Shown: positions 1-7,076 of the stretch, one piece after another
How the letters are laid out: each line of letters opens with the position of its first letter
How positions within the stretch are numbered: position 1 is the first letter of the stretch
Assembly (NCBI GenBank): GCA_025361285.1
Contig: JANYAP010000099.1
Span: 1-34,495, forward strand
Length of the DNA stretch: 34,495 nucleotides
From: Bacteroidales bacterium
GTDB lineage: Bacteria; Bacteroidota; Bacteroidia; Bacteroidales; JAAUTT01
Direction: 5' to 3'
Translations under genes and position numbers: made by a program
Notes under the pieces: generated by a model
Databases searched by the model: none
The model's input: only the letters and a program-made list of their open reading frames with translations
Told to the model about the DNA's origin: nothing

Positions 1-261
1 TTTTCAACTATTTGATAATCTGCGAATCTGTGGCATGTATTTTTTAGAATTAAAAATTATTTCGACATTACGGATAGACACTAATTAATAGGCAGTATAC
101 CAGCTGGCATTAATTTGGGCGAAATGATATACTGGGGTGGGTAAATGGGTAATAATTTCCATACTTCTTTAAAAGTAACAATTCAAACAGATGAATAACT
201 AAATTATAAACGCGAGCCAAACATTTGAATTATAAGCGGTTTTTTTATGTTTTATAGTGTA
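1..261. other. Intergenic segment upstream of the ssrA terminator
   Basis: No convincing gene is visible here. The stretch is AT-rich with stops in all frames, and the only structure I recognise is the right end of a MITE-like element at 68-81, annotated separately. Confidence 0.5.
68..81. mobile_element. Right terminus of a truncated MITE-like element (copy 1)
   Basis: TTACGGATAGACAC matches the right terminal repeat of the two complete elements at 4700-4839 and 5052-5237. It is followed by TAATTA, where the target duplication would lie. A left end at the expected 140-190 bp distance would fall outside the window, so the copy cannot be completed here. Confidence 0.55.
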
Positions 262-303
262 AAAATAAAAAACCTTTGTAAGTATTTAATTTACAAAGGT
301 TTA
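262..303 (-). terminator. Terminator of ssrA, possibly bidirectional
   Basis: A 12-bp perfect stem (AAACCTTTGTAA / TTACAAAGGTTT) with a 9-nt loop lies just beyond the tmRNA 3' end. On the minus strand the stem runs into a T-rich tract, as expected for an intrinsic terminator. The plus strand also has a T-rich tail. Confidence 0.8.
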
Positions 304-316
304 TTTTTATTAGTTG

Positions 317-708
317 TGGAGCTGGAGGGAGTCGAACCCTCGTCCAAACAAGAAACCGATAAACTTTCTACATGTTTATTTGATTATTGGTTTTCGAATT
401 GCAAGTGGAAACCAACATCCGATTGCAACCTTATTCCCTTAATTTTGCCCGAAAAGCAGGACATTTTTCGAACTAGCCCGAACTCACGTACACCACTGGG
501 TCGGAAAGCGCCAGGCGGGCTCGCCGAGTGATGTCTTGTCCCAAGCACCTAGGCGAGGGATTAAGCTTTATTCACTTGGTGAATTAAGCAGCAAGAGCGT
601 AATTATTTTCGCCTTTTATAGTTTGTACCCCCAGATTAAAGAGCGGTTGATACGTGGCTCCACATGCTTACTTACCTATTTGCCTTGCTGTCAATACCGG
701 CCAGCCCC
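317..708 (-). ncRNA. ssrA: tmRNA (transfer-messenger RNA)
   Basis: tmRNA rescues ribosomes stalled on mRNAs lacking a stop codon, acting with SmpB. On the minus strand the RNA opens with GGGGCTGG and closes with GGACGAGGGTTCGACTCCC...CAGCTCCA. These form the seven-pair acceptor stem and T-arm of the tRNA-like domain. The resume frame reads GGC GAA AAT AAT TAC GCT CTT GCT GCT TAA (613 down to 584), so the tag is (A)GENNYALAA, typical of this phylum. At about 392 nt it is a one-piece tmRNA of ordinary length. The bases after the discriminator A read CAA, so the CCA tail is not encoded and must be added after transcription. The two ORF-track entries over this region (247-531 and 536-727) are shadows. 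Confidence 0.97.
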
Positions 709-718
709 AAATAGACTG

Positions 719-726
719 CAAAGGTA
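719..726 (-). promoter_or_regulatory. Candidate -7 element of the ssrA promoter
   Basis: TACCTTTG on the minus strand fits the Bacteroidota -7 consensus TAnnTTTG and ends about 10 nt before the mature tmRNA 5' end. I see no clear -33 TTTG at the usual spacing. The upstream half would overlap the 3' end of the sensor kinase gene. Confidence 0.5.
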
Positions 727-746
727 ATAACTTTAAACAATATACT

Positions 747-3700
747 CTATAATATTTTTAAACAATGCCTCAATACTTCAAAAAGCTCGGTTTTTCGAAT
801 AGGCTTCGAAATATAGCCATTAAACCCATCTTTCAAAAAACTTTCCTTTTCTTCGTTAAGCGCGAAGGCAGTTTGAGCAATAATTGGTACGGTTGAATTG
901 AATTTGCGTATTTCATGCATTGTTTCGGTACCATTAATACCAGGAAGTTTAATATCCATAAGTATTACAGATATGTAGTTATTATTTCGTGCAATATCAA
1001 TTGCTTCGTCTCCATTCTTGGCCCAAAGCATGGTGGCGTTAAAATCTTTAAGTAATGCTACTAGATATAGGTAGTTTACTTCAATATCTTCAACAATAAG
1101 TATTTTGTCGATACTTATGCCCAAAATATCGGAAGTAAATGCTTCGGTGGTTTTTTCGGCATTAGGTGTTTGTAACATAACAGGCATAGTAAAATAGAAG
1201 GTACTACCTATATTTAACTCCGATTCAACCCAAATGGAACCGCCCATCATCTCTACAAGCCTTGCAACAATAGAAAGGCCTAAACCGGTGCCACGATATA
1301 AATTATGCGTATCTGTTTCAATTTTTCGAAACCTATCGAATATGGCAAGCTTGTTTTCGGAAGCTATACCTATGCCAGTATCTTTAACATAAACTGTAAC
1401 TAACTCGTTAACAATAGGTTTGACGCCTATTTCAATAGTGCCTAAATCGGTAAATTTTAAAGCGTTCGATAACAAGTTGTTAAATATTTGGTTAAGCCTA
1501 AACGGGTCGGCAATAACGTAGTATTCATTTGTGCTATCGGGCAACGTAAGAATTATTTTAATATCGTTTTTGAGATTGATTTTGGAAAATGTTTCGAAAA
1601 CTTGTTGTAAAAATGAGCTTATTTTTATTGGCAACACATTAATTTCAATTTGCCCTGCTTCAATTTTGGCCAAATCGAGAATATCGTCGATAAGATTTAG
1701 CAGAGACTCGGAATTTGATTGAATAATTGTAATGTAAGTATCTAATTTTTCGGAAGTTAATGCGCCATCGTTTAACAGCGACGAAAACCCTACTATAGCA
1801 TTTAATGGTGTACGAATTTCGTGCGACATATTTGCTAAAAACGATGATTTAAGTTGATCGGATTCTTCGGCTTTATGTCGGGCAATTTCTAATTCGCCAG
1901 TGCGGTTTTGCACTAATATCTCTAAATTGTTCCTGTGAATATGTAATTCGTAATTTTGGGCTTGTATTTCGTTGGTTTGCTTTGCTAAAACATCGTTTAA
2001 CACGAGTACTTCGTCGCGTTGAGCTTTTACTTCTTCCTTTTGTTGTTCAAGTTCTTCCTTTTGCTCTTCTAATTCTTCCTTTTGTTCTTCGAGTACTTGA
2101 TTGGTTTCCGATAGTTCGATAGTTCGTATTTTTACTAGGTTTTCGAGGGTTAGGGCATTTTTTTTTAAGCTCGTAACTTTAAGGTTATACCATACAAATA
2201 CTGATAATGTTATTATTAGGATAATACCAACTCTAAACCACCATGTTTCCCAAAAAGGAGGTATTATTGTTATTTTGATAGTTGTTGGTGTTTCATTCCA
2301 AACTTGATCGTTGTTGGTTGCTTTTACCATAAATGTGTACACTCCTGGGTCGAGGTTGGTATATGTAACAAAGCGTCGCTTGTAGGTTGTATAATTCCAT
2401 TTTTTTTCAAAACCTTCCAATTTATAGGCAAAAATCGATTTTTCGGGAAAGGTGTAATTTATGGCTATAAAACCGAATGAAAATATCGATTCCTTATATG
2501 AAATAACAATCTCCTTGGTTTCCTCAATAGTTTGAGTTAACGGCGAATTTGGCGAATTAGGAGTTATGAGTTCGTTAAATATTTGAAATTCATTTATATA
2601 TACTGAAGGGATGTATTTATTTATTTTTATGCTATCGGGATTAAATGTTACCAATCCGCTTCCTGTGCCGAAATAGAATAATCCATTATTTGCCTTTTCA
2701 CGACAGTACACTTTAAAATTACTTGTCGGTAATCCATCTGCAATATCAAAATACCTAAATGTTTTATCCAAAAGATTGTACCTACTTAAACCTTTATCTG
2801 TTGAAATCCAAAGGTTGCCATTATTGTCTTCCAGCATTCCGCTAATACTGTTCGAAATAAAGCCGTTTGCAGTGTTATGTTTTTCAATTTTTCCTGTTGT
2901 ATCTATCATCCATAATCCTTCTCGAAATGTAGCGAACCATTTGTTGTTGTGGCTGTCCGTATAAACATCTATTAAATGAACGCTATCGAGTGGTTCGTAC
3001 TTTGTAAATGAGTGGTTATTAACATTAAAAAGCCAGTAGCCTATTGGAGTAATCAATCCCAATTCGTTAGAGTTAACTGGCACTATTAGATCTATAAAAG
3101 TTTTGGGAATGGAGTTTGGATTGTGAGGATTATTGCGAAATTTCTTAACTACCCCTTTATCAATATCAAACATATCCATTCCTGTGGGGAAGTACGTTAA
3201 CCAAAGGTATCCATTGATATCGAATTTTAAACCTAATACTTCTTTGTACGATATGGCATTGGGGTTGCTTGCGTTTGGCAAATAATGTTTAAACTTGCCA
3301 CTTTTTCGCTCAAACCTATTTAAACCTTCAAAATTTGTCCCAATCCAAATATCGTGGTTTCTGTCTTCATCAATTCCAATTATATAATTATCGCTAATGC
3401 TGTATGGGTCATTTGAATTGTGAGAGTAATTAGTGAAAATATTCGTTGTGGGGTTAAAAATGCTAATACCTCCATCTAAAGTTCCTATCCAAATTAAACC
3501 ATAAGAGTCTTGAAAAACAACGAGAACAACCTTGTCGACCAATGAATACTTATCATTAGGGTTTTTTTGGAAAACATCAAATTTGTAGGTTTTTGGATTG
3601 TTAATGCTTATTCCGCTCGATTCGGAACCTGCATAAAGTATTCCTTCACTGTCTTTATAAATAGATATTATTGAATTACTACACAAGCTATTAATTTTGC

Positions 3701-4637
3701 TATCGTTAACGGTACAATATTCAATTGCATTTGAATTTAGATCAAGCCTGTTTATACCAGCATTCCATGTTGCCAAATACAAATAGTTATCGTTGCCCAG
3801 GCAAATATCCATTATCACCTTGCTATTAGTGCCTCTTCCATCATCCGATATAGCAAATCGTTTAAATTTGCCCAATTTCGGATTGTATGAAATAAGCCCA
3901 TTAGCCCTAGTTCCAACCCAAACAACGCCTGTTTTATCAATCACAATACTGTTTCGCTCATTGAATGACGATCCAATAATATCGTCATTTCGAAAACTCT
4001 CATATTTGTTTGTATTTGTATTAAAACGCCATAAAACAACACCGCATGCACCCCAAATATTGCCATCGGCATCAATGCCTAATTTATCGAAATAATAATT
4101 CTCAAGCAGCTTGCTTTGATTATAAGGGACTTTATATCTAATAAAACTTTGCTTTTCATTTATCCATTTGTTTAATCCATCCTGACAAGAAACCCAAAGG
4201 CTGCCCTTCTTATCTTCCATAATGGAGTTTACCCAATTATTGCTAATGCTGGAAGTATTAAAATTATCTGAAATAAATTTTGTAAAAGTTTCAGTTTTAC
4301 GGTCAAATTTATTAAGCCCAGCGCTTGTTCCAATCCATAAATTATTAAATCGATCCTCGTAAATACAGGTAATTAGGTCATCTGAAATGCTGTTTGCTTT
4401 CGATAAATCTTTCGAGAAAGATTTAACACTTGTTCCATCAAAACGGTTTAATCCATTTTGAGTTCCGATCCACAGATAGCCTTTGCTATCGTGTAGTAAG
4501 CAGAGAGGTCTACTATTTGAAAGTCCATTTTCGGTACTAAGTGTTTTGAATTTCAGATTCCGAAACTGACAATTAGTTGATTCGAAGCTATATAGCCAAA
4601 ATATCGAAAATAAGACATGAAGTACTGTACCTTTCAT
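747..4637 (-). CDS. Hybrid two-component sensor histidine kinase with reg_prop propeller, no DNA-binding domain
   Basis: A membrane sensor that should autophosphorylate on His and pass phosphate to its own receiver. From the N-terminus: a signal peptide, many two-component propeller repeats (forms of LWIGTxxGLNRFD) over about 700 residues, a Y_Y_Y domain, one membrane segment (WWFRVGIILIITLSVFVWY), a glutamate/glutamine-rich coiled coil (LEEQKEELEEQKEE), HisKA with FLANMSHEIRTPLN (His about 939), HATPase_c with N box, DTGIGI and GTGLGLS, then a C-terminal receiver (phospho-Asp about 1228 in LMDIKLPG). Unlike classical HTCS proteins it ends after the receiver with no AraC-type helix-turn-helix, so output must go through a partner. 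The ORF-track start at 4673 is a TTG codon. The ATG at 4637 gives a clean signal peptide (MKGTVLHVLFSIFWL) and is preferred; length 1296 aa. The ligand is unknown, and a sugar cannot be inferred without a linked utilisation locus. Confidence 0.93.
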   Translation of the reverse strand: MKGTVLHVLFSIFWLYSFESTNCQFRNLKFKTLSTENGLSNSRPLCLLHDSKGYLWIGTQNGLNRFDGTSVKSFSKDLSKANSISDDLITCIYEDRFNNLWIGTSAGLNKFDRKTETFTKFISDNFNTSSISNNWVNSIMEDKKGSLWVSCQDGLNKWINEKQSFIRYKVPYNQSKLLENYYFDKLGIDADGNIWGACGVVLWRFNTNTNKYESFRNDDIIGSSFNERNSIVIDKTGVVWVGTRANGLISYNPKLGKFKRFAISDDGRGTNSKVIMDICLGNDNYLYLATWNAGINRLDLNSNAIEYCTVNDSKINSLCSNSIISIYKDSEGILYAGSESSGISINNPKTYKFDVFQKNPNDKYSLVDKVVLVVFQDSYGLIWIGTLDGGISIFNPTTNIFTNYSHNSNDPYSISDNYIIGIDEDRNHDIWIGTNFEGLNRFERKSGKFKHYLPNASNPNAISYKEVLGLKFDINGYLWLTYFPTGMDMFDIDKGVVKKFRNNPHNPNSIPKTFIDLIVPVNSNELGLITPIGYWLFNVNNHSFTKYEPLDSVHLIDVYTDSHNNKWFATFREGLWMIDTTGKIEKHNTANGFISNSISGMLEDNNGNLWISTDKGLSRYNLLDKTFRYFDIADGLPTSNFKVYCREKANNGLFYFGTGSGLVTFNPDSIKINKYIPSVYINEFQIFNELITPNSPNSPLTQTIEETKEIVISYKESIFSFGFIAINYTFPEKSIFAYKLEGFEKKWNYTTYKRRFVTYTNLDPGVYTFMVKATNNDQVWNETPTTIKITIIPPFWETWWFRVGIILIITLSVFVWYNLKVTSLKKNALTLENLVKIRTIELSETNQVLEEQKEELEEQKEELEQQKEEVKAQRDEVLVLNDVLAKQTNEIQAQNYELHIHRNNLEILVQNRTGELEIARHKAEESDQLKSSFLANMSHEIRTPLNAIVGFSSLLNDGALTSEKLDTYITIIQSNSESLLNLIDDILDLAKIEAGQIEINVLPIKISSFLQQVFETFSKINLKNDIKIILTLPDSTNEYYVIADPFRLNQIFNNLLSNALKFTDLGTIEIGVKPIVNELVTVYVKDTGIGIASENKLAIFDRFRKIETDTHNLYRGTGLGLSIVARLVEMMGGSIWVESELNIGSTFYFTMPVMLQTPNAEKTTEAFTSDILGISIDKILIVEDIEVNYLYLVALLKDFNATMLWAKNGDEAIDIARNNNYISVILMDIKLPGINGTETMHEIRKFNSTVPIIAQTAFALNEEKESFLKDGFNGYISKPIRKTELFEVLRHCLKIL

Positions 4638-4699
4638 AGTGTCATTTATTGAACAAAGATGATAACTAATCAATTAAACAAGATATTAGCTGTAAATTA

Positions 4700-4839
4700 G
4701 TGTCCATTCGTAAAGTCGATAATTTGCGTAGTTAATCCCGACACGTTTTCGGTAATATATAACGTTCTGATAATTACACATTACCAACGTTTTATAAAAT
4801 ACAAAACCTGTCAGGATTTTACACTTTACGGATAGACAC
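4700..4839. mobile_element. 140-bp MITE-like element (copy 2)
   Basis: The ends are imperfect inverted repeats: GTGTCCATTCGTAAAGT on the left and the complement of ACTTTACGGATAGACAC on the right (15 of 17 match). A direct 6-bp repeat AAATTA flanks it on both sides (4694-4699 and 4840-4845), as expected for a target-site duplication. No ORF lies inside, so it is non-autonomous. It sits about 60 bp upstream of the sensor kinase start codon. The transposase family that mobilises it is not identifiable here. Confidence 0.8.
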
Positions 4840-4845
4840 AAATTA

Positions 4846-5045
4846 ACAATAAATACTGTGTACTAAGATAATAAAAAAGCTAATACCGACCAATGTATAT
4901 TTAGTAGTTCAATAAAAAAATAAGTAGCTTAAAATAAATACGTTAAAAAATACAAAAAGTTGATGTTTTATGTATTGCAGTTGGCATTTTTAGGAGGGGG
5001 CTTTAGTGGCTAAATAACAGCTGTAAAAAGCACACTTAATTACAT
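4846..5045. other. Spacer between two MITE copies
   Basis: About 200 bp of AT-rich sequence between the two elements and their target duplications. I see no ORF, RNA gene or clear promoter in it. Confidence 0.5.
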
Positions 5046-5051
5046 TACTTA

Positions 5052-5237
5052 GTGTATAACCGTAATGTTGTTTTTTTCAATAACTCTGGCATTTATGCCA
5101 TAGAAAATGACGATAGAAAGATGGGCTTTAGCCCAAATAATATATTGATATTTAGGCTAAAGCCGCAATTGTTTGTATTATTGTTCAACGAGCTAAAGCT
5201 CGTTGCTAATCAAAAACCAGTATTTACGGATAGGCAC
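5052..5237. mobile_element. 186-bp MITE-like element with internal hairpins (copy 3)
   Basis: The left end GTGTATAACCGTAATG and the complement of the right end TTTACGGATAGGCAC are diverged forms of the copy 2 termini. A perfect 6-bp duplication TACTTA flanks it (5046-5051 and 5238-5243). The interior carries three short palindromes: TGGGCTTTAGCCCA (5122-5135), GGCTAAAGCC (5154-5163) and CAACGAGCTAAAGCTCGTTG (5186-5205). Its last base is the final base of the stop codon of the neighbouring DUF4097 gene. Confidence 0.78.
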
Positions 5238-6277
5238 TACTTATAATCCAATTTCACCGAACCGCCATAAGTAGATAGTTGCACCAATGTTCCACCGCCA
5301 TTCATATCGCCTTTAATACGATCCCTTTTTGCTGTACCTGTAAAGTTCGAAAGCTGCGTATCAACCGATTCGCCAGAAAGGTTTAGCGTTATGCCAATAC
5401 CTTTGGGAATGGTAGCTTTTACATCGCCACCACTGGTTTCGAGTACTATTTCACCGGTAAGTTTTGTAATACCTGCTTCTATATCGCCACCACTGGTATT
5501 GGCTTTTGTTGAGCCTTCGATGTTTAAAAGACGAACATCGCCACCTGAAGTGCCAACATCGACAGAACCAATTACGCTTTGAAGATTTATATCGCCGCCG
5601 CTGGTATGTGCCTGTAACATAGGTTTAACTGTGTTTGCTGTAATATCGCCACCACTGGTTGACACAACAGTGTTTCCATCGATATTGTTTAGTTGAATAT
5701 CGCCGCCGCTGGTAGAGGCATTAATGGTGGCTACGGTTTTGGATATTTTAATGTCGCCACCAGATGTTGTTGTGGTTATATTTCCCGATATATCGCTAAA
5801 AATCAAGTCGCCACCGCTAGTTACTATGTTTTGATTGCCCTTAACGCCAGTTAATGTAATATCGCCACCACTGGTAACAAAGTTACACGATGTTTGCTTA
5901 GGAGTTTTAATTATAAACCCAACGCTCATGCGCCTTTCGAACATTTTTTTTACATTAATTTCGAGCTTGTTAGTATCGTTAATAATTTCAATTTGTGCTA
6001 ATTCCTTAAGCTGTTCTAGGGTGATATCGAGCACTTTATTATCCTTACGCACAACAAATGCTACTTCAACTTTATTGCTGTTTGCGGTTGTTGCTGTTAT
6101 ATCGCCAGCTGAGGTTGCTATTTTAACAACTGCTGGTGTCGACACCGAAAATTCTTCGGTAAACGAAAAATCTTTATTGGTGGTATTGTATTTACCGTCG
6201 TTCGACACGAACGAACCATCGATACATGATGTAAGTATTACATTTACAAGGACTACTAATGCTAAATTTGTTTTCAT
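5237..6277 (-). CDS. DUF4097-type beta-solenoid lipoprotein with TSGGD repeats
   Basis: A 346-aa predicted lipoprotein. The N-terminus MKTNLALVVLVNVILTSC ends in a lipobox (LTSC, Cys about 18). The C-terminal two thirds hold nine TSGGD(I/L/V) repeats about 20-25 residues apart, each alternating with short hydrophobic strands, as in the right-handed beta-helix of DUF4097/adhesin-like proteins. It is the last gene of the operon that starts with the ABC transporter, 36 bp after the DUF2807 lipoprotein. The family has no defined activity; a surface or periplasmic scaffold or adhesin role is inference. The stop codon (TAG) straddles the junction with the MITE at 5052-5237. Without the insertion the same position would read TAA, so the protein was not shortened. 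Confidence 0.85.
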   Translation of the reverse strand: MKTNLALVVLVNVILTSCIDGSFVSNDGKYNTTNKDFSFTEEFSVSTPAVVKIATSAGDITATTANSNKVEVAFVVRKDNKVLDITLEQLKELAQIEIINDTNKLEINVKKMFERRMSVGFIIKTPKQTSCNFVTSGGDITLTGVKGNQNIVTSGGDLIFSDISGNITTTTSGGDIKISKTVATINASTSGGDIQLNNIDGNTVVSTSGGDITANTVKPMLQAHTSGGDINLQSVIGSVDVGTSGGDVRLLNIEGSTKANTSGGDIEAGITKLTGEIVLETSGGDVKATIPKGIGITLNLSGESVDTQLSNFTGTAKRDRIKGDMNGGGTLVQLSTYGGSVKLDYK

Positions 6278-6313
6278 TGTTGATTTTGGTTTAAGTTTAG
6301 AGACAACACCCTA

Positions 6314-7033
6314 CTACTCATTATGCTTTGTAAAACTTCCAATTGACTTATTACTTACGTTTTTGATAACGCCTTTTCCATAAGCATCGAGCGACCCAAT
6401 GCCCGAATTTTCGATATTCATCAACTTGTTTGCAAATACTATGGTTTCGCCAATAGATGCATTTTTAAGTTCTAAATCATCGCATTTTAGTTTCATGGCA
6501 TCAAATTTACCAACCGAATTATTATTGATTTTGAGGTATTTGCACGTACCACTTAATTCGGTAATTCCTACTGCATTATTATTAAACACAATACTATCGG
6601 CTTCAAAAGTAAGGTTTGTACTTCCAACAGCATCATTATTAACCAATAGCGTAGATGTTTTTATACCACCATTGCTGGTTAAAGTGCCTACCGATTTATT
6701 GGTTAAGCTGTTTATTCGTTTAAAATAAATCGTCATTTTCCCACAGGCTTCCTTGCCGTGTTTCAAATCCGAATCCATTGTAATGGTAAGCATATTAGCC
6801 GAATTTTCAATAACTAACTGTTTGTGTATTTGCTCGGTAGCTTCAATAACAACTTTTTCGGAATCGGAAGGAACTAGAATTGTTTCGAATACAACACCTA
6901 TTGAGAGTGCATTAAATGGTTTTACGGCAATTTCCCTTTTAGTAAGTTTATCGTTATCAACCATTTTTGAACAATCGTAATTTGCACACGAGGATGCAAA
7001 AATTGTAAGAATAAAAAATACTAGTGTTTTCAT
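6314..7033 (-). CDS. DUF2807 (head GIN domain) lipoprotein
   Basis: A 239-aa protein with a signal peptide ending in a lipobox (MKTLVFFILTIFASSC, Cys about 16), so probably anchored in the outer membrane. The remainder is a run of short beta strands (IENSANMLTITM, LKINNNSVGKFDAMKLKCDDLELKNASIGE), matching the GIN/DUF2807 beta-solenoid family, often named a putative autotransporter adhesin head. It sits between the beta-barrel receptor gene (upstream, 43 bp) and the TSGGD lipoprotein gene (downstream, 36 bp), and is probably co-transcribed with them. Biochemical role unknown. Confidence 0.8.
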   Translation of the reverse strand: MKTLVFFILTIFASSCANYDCSKMVDNDKLTKREIAVKPFNALSIGVVFETILVPSDSEKVVIEATEQIHKQLVIENSANMLTITMDSDLKHGKEACGKMTIYFKRINSLTNKSVGTLTSNGGIKTSTLLVNNDAVGSTNLTFEADSIVFNNNAVGITELSGTCKYLKINNNSVGKFDAMKLKCDDLELKNASIGETIVFANKLMNIENSGIGSLDAYGKGVIKNVSNKSIGSFTKHNE

Positions 7034-7076
7034 TTTAAATTTGTTAGTTATGAATCAAATATAATTAAATATCAAT

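Noticed and set aside
247-727. ORFs 247-531 and 536-727 as protein-coding genes
   Set aside because: They lie across the tmRNA gene on the opposite strand; the RNA structure and tag peptide explain the sequence.
68-4839. Composite transposon made of two MITE ends around ssrA and the sensor kinase
   Set aside because: The 4826 end already pairs with the 4700 end and has its own target duplication, so the simpler reading is separate small elements.
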